Position numbers and translations under genes: made by a program. The notes below the pieces were generated by a model. That model saw only the letters and a list, made by a program, of their open reading frames with translations, ran no database searches and was not told where the DNA came from. Below, piece after piece: positions 35,419-44,320 of a DNA stretch of 64,000 nucleotides. Numbering within the stretch: position 1 is the stretch's first letter; each line of letters opens with the position of its first letter. The stretch comes from Brevundimonas sp. UBA2388 (GTDB lineage Bacteria; Pseudomonadota; Alphaproteobacteria; Caulobacterales; Caulobacteraceae), in contig DDSO01000045.1 in NCBI GenBank assembly GCA_002343425.1, positions 1-64,000 on the forward strand. Direction: 5' to 3'.

Positions 35419-36576
35419 TCAGCGGCTGCGACGCCGCACATGCCGCGCCGACAGGCCGGCGATATCCGGCACGCCGGCCAGGGCCAGGGTCCGCTCGAAC
35501 TCCTCGTGCAGAAGGGTCAGGGCCCGGTCCACGCCGCGCTCGCCGCCCGCCGCCAGACCGTACAGATACGGCCGGCCGACCGAACAGGCCGTCGCCCCCA
35601 GCGCCAGCGCCTTGACCACGTCCGAGCCGCACCGCACCCCGCCGTCGCAGATGATCTCCGGCCCGTCGCCGAGCGCCTCGCGCACCGCGGCGATCTGGTC
35701 GACCGGCGCCGGGGCTCCGTCCAGCTGCCGCCCGCCGTGGTTGGAGATCATCACCCCGCTGGCGCCCGAACCGACGGCGCGCCTGGCGTCCTCCGGCGTC
35801 ATCAGCCCCTTGATCGACAGCGGCCCGCCCCATTCGGCGGCCAGCCATTCAACGTCCCGCCAGGTCAGGGACCGGTCGAACTGCCCGCCGATATAGTCGA
35901 ACAGGGACATGGATCCCGACGCCAGGGCGTCCACGCGATGGCTGACGTTGGCGAAGTCGAATTTCGATCCGGTCAGCGCCGGCAGCGACCAGCCCGGATG
36001 CAGGGCGAATTCCATCATCGAACGCAGGGTGAGTTTCGGCGGCAGGGAAAGGCCGCTGCGTCGGTCCCTCAACCGGTTGCCCGCAACCGGCGTGTCCACG
36101 GTCAGGATCAGGCCGTGCCAGCCCGCCGCCTTGCATCGCGCGACAAACTCCCGCGTCAGCCCCCGGTCGCGGAAGATATAGATCTGGAAGACCAGCGGGG
36201 CCGGAGAGGCCAGGTCCTCGATCCGCGTCGTGCCCATGGTCGACAGGCTGTACGGCAGCCCGTGCCGCGCCGCCGCCCGCGCCACGGCCGGCTCGGCCTG
36301 CGCATGGAACATCCGCGTCAGCCCTGTCGGCGACAGCAGCAGCGGCCAGGCCGCCGCCTGGCCGAACAGGGTCGTCCCGGTCCGGATCGCCGAAACATCG
36401 GTGAGGACGTCGGGCACGATCTCATAGTCGTCGAAGGCCGAGGCGTTTCGCCCCAGCGACAGCTCCGCGCCCGCCCCGCCGTCCATATAGTCGAAGATCG
36501 GCCGCGGAAGGCGGCGGCGGGCCATGGTCCGCAGATCCGAAATCTCGTGCGCCCTCGCCAGCCGCGCCGCCGTCAT
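35419..36576 (-). CDS. FMN-dependent alpha-hydroxyacid dehydrogenase (LldD-like)
   Basis: A 385-aa TIM-barrel flavoenzyme. Conserved features are RRLPRPIFDYMDGGAGAE, LLLSPTGLTRMFH, SIKGLMTPEDARRAV (active-site Lys), MISNHGGRQLDGAPAP (catalytic His and Arg) and ICDGGVRCGSDVVKALALGA (FMN phosphate). It oxidises an L-2-hydroxy acid such as L-lactate to the keto acid, passing electrons to quinone or O2; the substrate is not fixed by sequence. It is convergent with hemW (3 bp apart) and not obviously in an operon. Confidence 0.92.
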   Translation of the reverse strand: MTAARLARAHEISDLRTMARRRLPRPIFDYMDGGAGAELSLGRNASAFDDYEIVPDVLTDVSAIRTGTTLFGQAAAWPLLLSPTGLTRMFHAQAEPAVARAAARHGLPYSLSTMGTTRIEDLASPAPLVFQIYIFRDRGLTREFVARCKAAGWHGLILTVDTPVAGNRLRDRRSGLSLPPKLTLRSMMEFALHPGWSLPALTGSKFDFANVSHRVDALASGSMSLFDYIGGQFDRSLTWRDVEWLAAEWGGPLSIKGLMTPEDARRAVGSGASGVMISNHGGRQLDGAPAPVDQIAAVREALGDGPEIICDGGVRCGSDVVKALALGATACSVGRPYLYGLAAGGERGVDRALTLLHEEFERTLALAGVPDIAGLSARHVRRRSR

Positions 36577-36692
36577 GCGCCGGGGCTCCCGCCGTCAGGC
36601 GAAGAGGGGAGGTCGGATGCGAGGGGTCGGCGGGTGCTCACGCCCCGATAGGTACAGCCAAAGCCTCTGCCGGGTCGAGGGTCGGTGTGCGC

Positions 36693-37607
36693 CTAGAACG
36701 CCCGCGTCAGCGACAGCGTCGCCTGGCTGTAGTCATAGCCCTGGCCCGAGGCGACCGGGGCGCTGCTGTGCAGGACGGTCGCCTTCACATGCCAGTCGCG
36801 GCTGATCGGCGGGCTGGTGACCGAGGCCTCGAAATGCCGCGCCGACCGCCAGTCGGAACCGGCTTCACGCTGGGCGCCCAGACCCACCGCCGCCTGATAG
36901 CGCCAGCCGCCGTGGAACCGCTGAATCTGCACCACCGGCAGAACCTCGACGTACCATTCGGGTGAGAAATAGTCGGCCTCGGCCGGGACGCTGTTGTGGA
37001 AATACCGGGTCCGCAGCTGGACGCTCAGGCCCCACTCCGGCCTGACCACATGGATGGCGCGGGCCCGCAGGTGGGTGCGGATGTTCTCGCCGTCGAAATC
37101 CTGAACCCCGACCAGCGCCGTCAGGGTGTTGCGCTCATCGACCGGCAGGTCGAAGGCCGCCCCGGCGAAGGTGGAATAGAGGTCCTGATCCAGCCCCTGC
37201 GCCGTCTCGAGGCGGTCCCGCTCGATGAAATACTCCTGCCGGATGCGGTCGTCATTGTGAACGCTCAGCGAGCCGAGGACGGTCTCGCCATTGGTCCCGA
37301 CCATGCCGTTCCACGACCAGTCCTCGCCGGGTCGCGCGAACCGGTAGTAGAGCCGCTGCTCCTCGAGGGCCGGACCGGTCGCCGGCGAGAAGCGCGCCGC
37401 CTCCAGCCGGACGCCCTGATAGTCGGTGGGGTCCCGATAGAGCCAGTCGGCACTCACGCCGGCCTTCACCGTTTCCGCCCCGTCCGCGTCGGTGGAGACC
37501 AACAGGTCGGCGCCGACGGCCTGCCAGTAGGGGATTTCCTGGGCGGCGGCGGCAGGGGCGAGAGCAAGCGCGATCGCCGCCAGCATCATCGCGATGATGC
37601 GGTTCAT
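36693..37607 (-). CDS. Outer-membrane beta-barrel protein, probable polysaccharide-export partner
   Basis: 304 aa, with a signal peptide MNRIIAMMLAAIALALAPAA ending AAAQ. The mature protein is made of alternating-residue strands (TVKAGVSADWLYR, WSWNGMVGTNGETVLGSL, GLSVQLRTRYFHNS) and ends LTRAF with a terminal Phe, the usual outer-membrane barrel sorting signal. Its start overlaps the stop of the GT2 glycosyltransferase (4 bp), suggesting that it helps export or anchor the polymer made there. I cannot assign a named family. Confidence 0.72.
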   Translation of the reverse strand: MNRIIAMMLAAIALALAPAAAAQEIPYWQAVGADLLVSTDADGAETVKAGVSADWLYRDPTDYQGVRLEAARFSPATGPALEEQRLYYRFARPGEDWSWNGMVGTNGETVLGSLSVHNDDRIRQEYFIERDRLETAQGLDQDLYSTFAGAAFDLPVDERNTLTALVGVQDFDGENIRTHLRARAIHVVRPEWGLSVQLRTRYFHNSVPAEADYFSPEWYVEVLPVVQIQRFHGGWRYQAAVGLGAQREAGSDWRSARHFEASVTSPPISRDWHVKATVLHSSAPVASGQGYDYSQATLSLTRAF

Positions 37608-38956
37608 TTCGTACCCCAGTTCTTTCTCAGGCCGGCCAATTCAGCGAAATAGCCGCCGACGCAGACCGGTTGCATCAGCAGGCTGTAGGCGAAGACATAG
37701 AAGAGGAAGCCGTCGGCATTGGCCCGGACCCGCATCCCCTGGGCGCGGAACATCTTCCGCTGCACCCGATAGATGAACCCGTTCCAGACGGCCGCCAGCG
37801 GCAGGACCAGCAGCGTCAACGGCCCGGCGATCCAGTAGAGGCCGAACAGCGCCAGAATGAGCCCCGGTATGAAGGCGAAGGTGTAGACGAGGTCCAGCGG
37901 CAGGAAGAACAGGTTCCACCAGATGAACAGGGTGGAGAGCCGCCATTTGAACAGCAGCGGCCAATGCGCCTTGAACGCCTCGATCAGGCCGCGCGACCAG
38001 CGGCGGCGCTGCCGGGCGAACTGTTTGAATTCGTGCGGCACATTGGTGAACACGAGCGCGTCCTCGGCATAGCCGACGCGATAGCCCGCCTTCAGCAGGG
38101 CCCAGGTGACGACGATGTCCTCGCCGACGCAGGGCGGCCAGCCCCCGACCGCGTCAAGGCCCCGCCGGGTGTAGAGCGAGAAGGCGCCCTGGGCGACCAG
38201 GGTGCCGTGGTACATGCTCTGCATGCGTTTGACGGCGGCGATGCCGTGGAAATAGTCCCACTCCTGGGCGCGGGTCAGGATGTTGCGGCGCGAGTTGCGG
38301 ACCAGCACGGCGCCGGCGACCGCCTCGGTGCCCGGCGGATCGGCCAGCAGCCGCTCGACGATCCGGCGCAGCGCGTCGGGCCGCAGCCAGCAGTCGCCGT
38401 CCACGGTGGCGACCAGATCGTGCGTCGCGAACGCCAGCCCCCGGTTCAGCACCGTCGACTTGCCGGCGTTGACCTCGAAATTCATCAGCCGGAACGCGCC
38501 ACGCGAACGGGCCTTGTGCCGCCCGACCGCCCGCGCCGCGACAAGGGCGGTGTCGTCGTCCGAACCGTCATTCAGCACGATGATCTCGAACCGTCCGGGA
38601 TAGTCCTGACGGGCCAGACTGTTCAGCGTGTCCCCGATGTTGAGCGCTTCGTTGAAGCAGGCCACCAGTATGGTCACCGGCGGATAGACCGCCGGCGGCG
38701 CGTGCGGCGGCCTTCGATCCAGAATGATCGTGCCAATCATGAAGGCGTTCATGAAGCCGGGCACATAGGCGATGAAGCCGATGATGATCAGGGCCATCGG
38801 CCAGGACACGATGTCGGCGAGGTCCGCGAGCCAGCGCAGCGACAGAACAATGCTCAGCGCCGCCCATGCGATGGCGAAACACAGGGCCAGCGTGAATTTG
38901 GCATGGACAGGTATGTATAGAAACCGGCGTTCATGCAACGCGGGCGTAATAGCCAC
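37604..38956 (-). CDS. Processive GT2 glycosyltransferase (PgaC/NodC-like)
   Basis: A 450-aa membrane glycosyltransferase. Two N-terminal segments (TLALCFAIAWAALSIVL, WPMALIIIGFIAYVPGF) precede a GT2 domain with VTILVACFNEALNIGDTL, IVLNDGSDDDT, TVDGDCWL (DxD), GWPPCVGEDIVVTWALL (catalytic TED-like GED) and the processive motif QRRRW; several C-terminal segments follow. Such enzymes polymerise beta-linked GlcNAc or similar sugars across the inner membrane. It is coupled to a downstream beta-barrel and divergent from a hybrid kinase, across a 285-bp spacer. Confidence 0.9.
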   Translation of the reverse strand: MAITPALHERRFLYIPVHAKFTLALCFAIAWAALSIVLSLRWLADLADIVSWPMALIIIGFIAYVPGFMNAFMIGTIILDRRPPHAPPAVYPPVTILVACFNEALNIGDTLNSLARQDYPGRFEIIVLNDGSDDDTALVAARAVGRHKARSRGAFRLMNFEVNAGKSTVLNRGLAFATHDLVATVDGDCWLRPDALRRIVERLLADPPGTEAVAGAVLVRNSRRNILTRAQEWDYFHGIAAVKRMQSMYHGTLVAQGAFSLYTRRGLDAVGGWPPCVGEDIVVTWALLKAGYRVGYAEDALVFTNVPHEFKQFARQRRRWSRGLIEAFKAHWPLLFKWRLSTLFIWWNLFFLPLDLVYTFAFIPGLILALFGLYWIAGPLTLLVLPLAAVWNGFIYRVQRKMFRAQGMRVRANADGFLFYVFAYSLLMQPVCVGGYFAELAGLRKNWGTK

Positions 38957-39241
38957 GCTTGAGTGGCGAGCAAGGTCGTGCTCATGCCAAGGGTTGGCGG
39001 AAACAAGACTTGAAGAACGCTGTAACTTACTGATACGCCGGAACCAAAATACACGGTTCGGCTGAAACAGCCCCGTCTATAGTGATTACCAATGCTTTAC
39101 GGCGAGATTCGATCCGGGCTGAGGTTGTCCGAGAGTTTGAATCGACCCCGGCATTGAGCCCGCTGTCGCTCGATCAGGGGCCGGCGATGTGCGGGGCCGG
39201 ACGGTAACCAAACATTCTCGAGTTGGGCCTAGCTAGGCTGT
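38957..39241. promoter_or_regulatory. Divergent regulatory spacer between GT2 and hybrid kinase
   Basis: 285 bp without a gene, lower in GC than its neighbours. It must carry the promoters of the divergent glycosyltransferase and histidine kinase. A short inverted repeat GAACC (39041-39045) / GGTTC (39055-39059) lies in an AT-rich patch and may be an operator; I see no confident -10/-35 pair. Confidence 0.35.
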
Positions 39242-41641
39242 ATGCCGAACGCCAGCCCGCGCGCCATCCTCGACAACGACCCGATTGACCGGCTCATCGT
39301 GATGGCAGCGGCGATGCTCGACGCGCCCATCGCCGCCGTGGCGGTGGACATCGGTGGAACGCGCGTACTTCGGTCGCTACGCGATGGACTGATCACCGAA
39401 CGCGCGGGTTCCGAGTGCGGCGAAGTCTCGCTCGACATGGGGTCCGACGGCACGCTCGTCATTCCCGACCTGACCGCCGACTCCCGGACCGCGGGGAATG
39501 AGTTCGTGCGGGGGCCGGCCGCTTGCCGCTTCTACGCGGGCGCGTCCATCATGGATGAGACAGGCCACCGCATCGGCTCGCTCTGCGTCCTCGACACGGT
39601 GGTGCGCAGCGCCCCCTCCGCGGACCTGATGCGCCTGCTGCGGATGTTGGCCGAACAGGCCGCCAGCGCGGTGACCCAGCTGAACCTCATGCGGGCCCAG
39701 GAGGAACGGACCGAACTGCTTCGGCTCGGCGAGAGCCTGCTCGGGCTTGGTCACTGGCGGCTCGATTTCCTGACGGGGCAGCTCACCTGGTCCGACGAAG
39801 TCTATCGCATTCATGGCCTGGACCGGGCGACCTTTGATCCAGGGCTCGACGACGCCCTGGCCGCCTATCACCCTGACGACCGGCCTGTGATTGTGGGTCA
39901 TGTCGAGAGGGCCCGCGCCACGGGCGAGGGATTCGAGTGCCGGCTCCGGCTGCTGCGACCGGACGGCGGCCTTCGGCTGACCCAGTCCACCGGACGATGC
40001 CTTGCCGGCGAAGACGGGAAACCCGTCGCCCTTTTCGGTGTCTTCCAGGACATTACGGACCGCGATCTCGCCGACCAGCGTCTGAAGGACAGCGAAGAGC
40101 GCTTCCGCCTGATGGCGTCCAATGTGTCCGATATCGTCGCGACCTACGGCGTCGACGGGGTCTTCACCTACCTGTCGCCCTCATTGTTTGCGGCGCTGGG
40201 CTACCGGCCCGAGGAGTTTGTGGGCCGGTCGGTCAATGATCTGATCCATCCGGACGACGTCTCCCGCACATGGGCGGCTTTCGCCAGATATCTGGCCGCC
40301 CCGGCCGGGACGCCGGCGCCGAGAATCCCCTATCGCGCGATCGGCAAGGATGGCGCGATCCGCTGGTTTGAGGCCCATCCCACCGTAATCCGGGATGAGG
40401 CGGGACGCCCCGTCGAGATTCAGGACCTCGTTCGCGACGTCACGGCGGCGAAGGATCTGGAACAGACCCTGATGAAGGCGCGCGAAGAAGCCGAGCGCGC
40501 CACAAAGGCGAAGTCCGACTTCCTCGCCAATATGAGCCATGAAATCAGGACGCCGCTGACCGCCATCCTCGGCTTCTCCTCCCTGCTGACTGGCCGCGAC
40601 GACATCCCGGACGACGCTCGCGTCCATGTCGACCGCATCGGAAGGGCCGGCCAGGCGCTCCTGTCCATCGTCAATGACGTCCTCGACTTCTCCAAGCTTG
40701 AGGCCGGTCAGTACGAGTTGAGGGCCGAAGCCTGCGACCCGCTCGAGGTTTGTCACGAAGCCTTGCTCATGTTCGCGCCGCTCGCTGCGGAGAAGGGCCT
40801 GTCGCTTGACTTCAGCCAGATCGGCGACCTTCCCGCGCACGTCGAGCTTGATCCGCACAAACTGCGTCAGATTCTGCTGAACCTGGTCGGCAATGCCATC
40901 AAGTTTACGGATGCCGGCTCGGTCGCCATGACGATTCGCCATGACGTCGACCGGGCCGCCCTCTCCGTTTCGGTGCGCGACACCGGCGCCGGCATGGATG
41001 AGCAGCAATGCGCCCGGTTGTTCCAGCGCTTCTCCCAGGTGGATGCCTCCTCGACCCGCAAACACGGCGGCACCGGCCTCGGTCTGGCGATCTGCAAGGG
41101 GCTTTCCGAGGCGATGGGCGGCGGGATATCGGTCACGTCACAGCCCGGTCTGGGATCGACCTTTTCGTTCACCGTTCTGGCTCCGCCGACGCAAGGGGTC
41201 TCGACGGCGACCCCCCAGGATTGCGTCCAGGCTCTCGACCTGGATGGCCTCAGGCTCCTGGTTGTGGACGACAACCCCGCCAACCGCGAGATCGTGTCCG
41301 CCCTCACCGGCAGGCTGGGCGTGGAGGTGTCCGAGGCGGCCAGCGGGCAGGAAGCCATCTCCCTGGCAAGTCATCAGCCTTTCGACGTCATCCTGATGGA
41401 TCTGCGCATGCCGGGCATGGGCGGCGACGAGGCCGCCCGATCAATACGGAGCCGGCCAGGACCCAACCAGTCGATTCCCATCCTTGGTTTCTCGGCCGAC
41501 TCCCCGGGCGAGTTCGAAGGTCGGACGGATTTTGACGGGCTGGTCGCCAAGCCCATAGTCCTGTCGGAACTGATCCAGGCGATCGTTCTCAGTCTCCACG
41601 GACAGCCGCCCGCTTCGCTTGATGCGGCTGGAGCGGCTTAG
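39242..41641 (+). CDS. Hybrid sensor histidine kinase (GAF-PAS-PAS-HisKA-HATPase-REC)
   Basis: 799 aa, no membrane segment, so cytoplasmic. Order: a GAF domain (about 10-150, GPAACRFYAGASIMDETGHRIGSLCVLD), two PAS domains (about 170-280 with WSDEVYRIHGLD, and 290-410 with GVDGVFTYLSPSLFAALGY), HisKA (FLANMSHEIRTPLTAILGF, phospho-His), HATPase (NLVGNAIKF, GTGLGLAICKGL) and a C-terminal receiver (LLVVDDNPANREI, phospho-Asp in LMDLRMPGMGG, Lys in VAKPI). The stop overlaps the start of a receiver protein by 1 bp, which is probably a downstream partner. It may govern the divergent polysaccharide genes. Confidence 0.93.
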   Translation: MPNASPRAILDNDPIDRLIVMAAAMLDAPIAAVAVDIGGTRVLRSLRDGLITERAGSECGEVSLDMGSDGTLVIPDLTADSRTAGNEFVRGPAACRFYAGASIMDETGHRIGSLCVLDTVVRSAPSADLMRLLRMLAEQAASAVTQLNLMRAQEERTELLRLGESLLGLGHWRLDFLTGQLTWSDEVYRIHGLDRATFDPGLDDALAAYHPDDRPVIVGHVERARATGEGFECRLRLLRPDGGLRLTQSTGRCLAGEDGKPVALFGVFQDITDRDLADQRLKDSEERFRLMASNVSDIVATYGVDGVFTYLSPSLFAALGYRPEEFVGRSVNDLIHPDDVSRTWAAFARYLAAPAGTPAPRIPYRAIGKDGAIRWFEAHPTVIRDEAGRPVEIQDLVRDVTAAKDLEQTLMKAREEAERATKAKSDFLANMSHEIRTPLTAILGFSSLLTGRDDIPDDARVHVDRIGRAGQALLSIVNDVLDFSKLEAGQYELRAEACDPLEVCHEALLMFAPLAAEKGLSLDFSQIGDLPAHVELDPHKLRQILLNLVGNAIKFTDAGSVAMTIRHDVDRAALSVSVRDTGAGMDEQQCARLFQRFSQVDASSTRKHGGTGLGLAICKGLSEAMGGGISVTSQPGLGSTFSFTVLAPPTQGVSTATPQDCVQALDLDGLRLLVVDDNPANREIVSALTGRLGVEVSEAASGQEAISLASHQPFDVILMDLRMPGMGGDEAARSIRSRPGPNQSIPILGFSADSPGEFEGRTDFDGLVAKPIVLSELIQAIVLSLHGQPPASLDAAGAA

Positions 41642-42045
41642 TGGCCAGGTCGCGAATCCTGGTGGTCGACGACGACCCGTTGATCATTGACCTGCTCGTC
41701 ACGCGTCTTGAGCTGGCGGGATATCAGGTCGTCGCTGCGCGCGACGGCCACGAAGCGCTCAAACGGGTTTCAGACTTCCATCCGCACGCCATGATCCTCG
41801 ATGTGAACATGCCGGGCCTGGACGGGTTCGGCGTCCTTCGGCACCTTAAATCCACGGGCCGGATCATGACCCTGCCCGTGATGATCCTCACGGCCCGCTA
41901 CCAGGCCAGCGACGTGCAGGAAGCGGTCGCGCTCGGCGCCAAGGACTTTCTGGCCAAGCCTTTCAAGGACAATCAGTTGTTCCTGAGGGTGGAGCGCCTT
42001 CTTCGATCGACGACGCGTCCACTGGATGATGTCGCCTTCATCTAG
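41641..42045 (+). CDS. Single-domain response regulator
   Basis: 134 aa, consisting of one receiver domain only: acidic pocket VVDDDPLI, phospho-Asp in MILDVNMPGLDG, Thr in ILTARYQASD and Lys in LAKPFKDNQ. The GTG start shares its first base with the hybrid kinase stop (TAGTG). With no output domain it likely acts as a phosphate shuttle or binds a partner protein. The pair forms a tight two-component module. Confidence 0.92.
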   Translation: MARSRILVVDDDPLIIDLLVTRLELAGYQVVAARDGHEALKRVSDFHPHAMILDVNMPGLDGFGVLRHLKSTGRIMTLPVMILTARYQASDVQEAVALGAKDFLAKPFKDNQLFLRVERLLRSTTRPLDDVAFI

Positions 42046-42106
42046 GCCCGCCAGCCCGGCGCCGTTCGCCGTCGGGACACATGCGCTGTTCAGGCTCAGT
42101 CGCGTC

Positions 42107-42150
42107 GCCACGGCTTTTGACATCGCCATCCAGCAAGTCCGGCCTGCCCG
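42107..42150. repeat. 44-bp direct repeat, copy 1
   Basis: A 44-nt segment (GCCACGGCTTTTGACATCGC...) that matches 42815-42858 in the same orientation at 36 of 44 positions, counted by eye. It lies upstream of the GNAT gene; the other copy lies downstream of it, about 0.7 kb away. The shared TTTGACATCGCCATCCA block is identical. It contains a TTGACA hexamer but no -10 at suitable spacing. Confidence 0.7.
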
Positions 42151-42177
42151 CGGGGGACCAAGGGCGTTTCCCGCTTG

Positions 42178-42660
42178 ATGGCGATCCCCTATGTCGGCCC
42201 CATGGACATGATCGACTTTCGCCGGGCCCGATCTTCGGACCTCCCGGCCATCATCGCCCTGCTTGCCGATGACCCTCTGGGCGCGGAGCGGGAAGACCTC
42301 GGCCCGCCGCTCCTTCTCGCCTATGGCGCGGCGTTCGCGGCCATCGAGTCAGACCCCAACCAGCTCCTCGCGGTGGTTACCGACAATGAGCGGGTCATCG
42401 GAACCCTGCAGATCACCTTCATCCAGGGCCTCTCCCGAAAGGGCGGCCTGCGCGGCCAGATAGAGGCGGTCCGCATCGCCGCCGACCGCCGCGGCGCCGG
42501 ACTGGGCCGCCGCGCCTTTGACTGGGCCATCGCGGAATGCCGCGCGCGCGGCTGCTGTCTGGTCCAACTCACGACGGACCGCGGCCGCTCGGAGGCGCAC
42601 CGTTTCTACGACCAGCTCGGCTTCGTCGCGAGCCACCTCGGCTACAAGAAGCCGCTCTGA
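42178..42660 (+). CDS. GNAT-family N-acetyltransferase
   Basis: About 160 aa. Acetyl-CoA binding motif A is EAVRIAADRRGAGLGRRAFDWAI (R-x-x-G-x-G/A pattern), followed by LVQLTTDRGRSEAHRFYDQLGFVASH, the usual beta6-alpha4 ending. The substrate is unknown. The ATG at 42178 or one at 42202 (MDMIDFRRAR) could be the start; neither has a good RBS. The gene is bracketed by two 44-bp direct repeats, and splits the hybrid kinase/receiver pair from rsmI. Confidence 0.85.
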   Translation: MAIPYVGPMDMIDFRRARSSDLPAIIALLADDPLGAEREDLGPPLLLAYGAAFAAIESDPNQLLAVVTDNERVIGTLQITFIQGLSRKGGLRGQIEAVRIAADRRGAGLGRRAFDWAIAECRARGCCLVQLTTDRGRSEAHRFYDQLGFVASHLGYKKPL

Positions 42661-43010
42661 CGCCGGAACCCGCCACTCCCGCCCCCGATCTTCCATCCCT
42701 TTCGCACCCCCGACCGTGCCTTCCCGCCCCGCAACCGTCGCCAGCGCGACGCGCGTTTTCCCGGCGCCGTCCCCCGCCGTGATAAAATGGGCGGCTCGGG
42801 ACTGAAAACCCGCCGCTACGGTCTTTGACATCGCCATCCAACGGGTCCGGCTCGCCCGAACGGCTCCCCAACCCGCGCAATTTCCTCCCGGCAGCGTCCG
42901 CCGCCGAGGGTCGAGAGTATCGCTTTTCGGCATTTTTTCGGGGGTTGCCCGTCGCCCGCTCCAGCGGCCCGCCCTTGAGCCGGACCGCCCCCGCTGGCAC
43001 GGTCCCGCCG
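42661..43010. other. Spacer before rsmI carrying the second 44-bp repeat
   Basis: 350 bp with no supported gene. It is Pro/Arg-codon-like GC-rich sequence up to about 42780, then holds the second 44-bp repeat (42815-42858) and an AT-rich patch with two T-runs near 42920-42940 (CTTTTCGGCATTTTTTCGGG) that may include the rsmI promoter. Caulobacterales usually have a divergent lipoprotein gene upstream of rsmI; it is absent here. Confidence 0.5.
42815..42858. repeat. 44-bp direct repeat, copy 2
   Basis: Same orientation as 42107-42150, with a fully conserved TTTGACATCGCCATCCA block and a matching GTCCGGC...GCCCG tail. On the minus strand this copy reads as EPDPLDGDVKDR in a chance frame, which suggests part of a larger dispersed sequence, but no gene is supported. 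Confidence 0.7.
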
Positions 43011-43883
43011 ATGCCTGATCCGTCCGTCTTCCCCCCGACCGCCCCGCCGCCGCGCCCTGTCGCGTCCGGCCTTTATCTGGTGGCGACGCCGATCGGGAAC
43101 CTGCGGGACATGACGCTGCGCGCGCTCGATGTGCTCGCCGCCGCCGATCTGGTATTGGCCGAGGACACCCGCGTCACCGCCAAACTGCTTTCGGCCTACG
43201 GGCTGAAGGCGAGGCTGGAGCGGTGCGACGACCATGCCTCGGCGCGGGCCGCCGAGGGCGCGATCGAGCGGCTGCGCGCGGGCGAGGTCGTCGCCCTCGT
43301 CTCCGACGCCGGCACGCCGATGGTCAATGACCCGGGCTATGTCGTCGCCCGGGCGGTGATCGCGGCGGGCCTGCCGGTCCATCCCATCCCCGGCCCGTCC
43401 AGCCTGCTGGCCGCCCTCTGCATCGCCGGCCTGCCCGCCGACCGGGTGCTGTTCGCCGGCTTCCTGCCCGCAAAATCCGGCGCTCGCCGCGCGGCGCTGG
43501 AAGAGGTCCGCACCGCCCGCCAGACCCTGGTCTTCTTTGAGAGCGGCCCCCGCCTCGCCGACAGCCTGGCCGACATGGCCGCCGTGCTGGGACCCCGCCC
43601 CGCCGCCGTCGCCCGCGAGCTGACCAAGATGTACGAGGAGTGCGTCCGCGGTTCGCTCGCCGACCTGGCCGTCGACCCCCGCTGTCAGGGACCCAAGGGC
43701 GAGATCGTCATCGTCGTCGCCCCGGGCGAAATGGAGGTCGCCTCGGAGGCCGACGCCGACGCGGCCCTCGCCGAAGCCATGACCCGGCTGCCGCCCGGCG
43801 AGGCGGCGGCCGAGGTGTCGAAGGCCCTGAACCTGCCGCGCAAGCCGCTCTACAAGCGGGCGCTGGAGATGCAGGGCCGGTGA
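43011..43883 (+). CDS. rsmI: 16S rRNA 2'-O-ribose C1402 methyltransferase
   Basis: 290 aa SAM-dependent methyltransferase of the tetrapyrrole-methylase fold that modifies C1402 in the decoding centre. N-terminal GLYLVATPIGNLRDMTLRAL, LAEDTRVTAKLL, VALVSDAGTPMVNDPG and GPSSLLAALCIAGLPADRVLFAGFLP are all diagnostic. The start MPDPSVFPPTAPPP at 43011 avoids a 62-codon extension through non-coding repeat DNA. It overlaps yraN by GTGA, the usual rsmI-yraN arrangement. Confidence 0.95.
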   Translation: MPDPSVFPPTAPPPRPVASGLYLVATPIGNLRDMTLRALDVLAAADLVLAEDTRVTAKLLSAYGLKARLERCDDHASARAAEGAIERLRAGEVVALVSDAGTPMVNDPGYVVARAVIAAGLPVHPIPGPSSLLAALCIAGLPADRVLFAGFLPAKSGARRAALEEVRTARQTLVFFESGPRLADSLADMAAVLGPRPAAVARELTKMYEECVRGSLADLAVDPRCQGPKGEIVIVVAPGEMEVASEADADAALAEAMTRLPPGEAAAEVSKALNLPRKPLYKRALEMQGR

Positions 43884-44320
43884 GCCGGATGCGGCCCCCG
43901 ACGAAGGTCAGGGCCCCCAAGGTCGCGCGGGCCAAGCGCAGTTGGCGCGTCGCCCTCGGGGCGGTCTCGCACCGGCTCGGCCACCGCTCGGAATGGCTGG
44001 CCGCGGCGCTGCTGATGGCCACGGGCTATCAGGTCCTAGGCTTCCGCCTGAAGACCCGCGCCGGCGAGATCGACATCCTCGCCCGCCGCGGCAAGGTGCT
44101 GGCCGTGGTCGAGGTCAAGCGCCGCGCCACGCTGGAGGCGGCGCTCACCGCCCTCGGCCCGGACCAGTACGATCGCCTCCTCTCCGCCGGTCGGTCGGTG
44201 TTGCGCCAAAGACCCAGCCTGGCCGGGCATGTGTTGCGAATCGATATGGTGGCGCTGGCTCCCGGCCGGTTTCCGCGCCATCGTCGCGGGGTTGTCGCCT
44301 TCGGGAGGGGCGCCGCATGA
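43880..44320 (+). CDS. YraN-family (UPF0102) putative endonuclease
   Basis: About 146 aa from the GTG overlapping the rsmI stop; ATG at 43889 is an alternative. The nuclease-like core shows SEWLAAALLMATGYQVLGF, KTRAGEIDILARRGKVLAVVEVKRR (the PD-(D/E)XK-like Glu/Asp/Glu-x-Lys pattern) and a basic C-terminus with FPRHRRGVVAF. A basic N-terminal extension (APKVARAKRSWRV) is notable. Its biological role is not settled. The stop overlaps the start of the SirB1-like gene (ATGA). Confidence 0.9.
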   Translation: MSRMRPPTKVRAPKVARAKRSWRVALGAVSHRLGHRSEWLAAALLMATGYQVLGFRLKTRAGEIDILARRGKVLAVVEVKRRATLEAALTALGPDQYDRLLSAGRSVLRQRPSLAGHVLRIDMVALAPGRFPRHRRGVVAFGRGAA

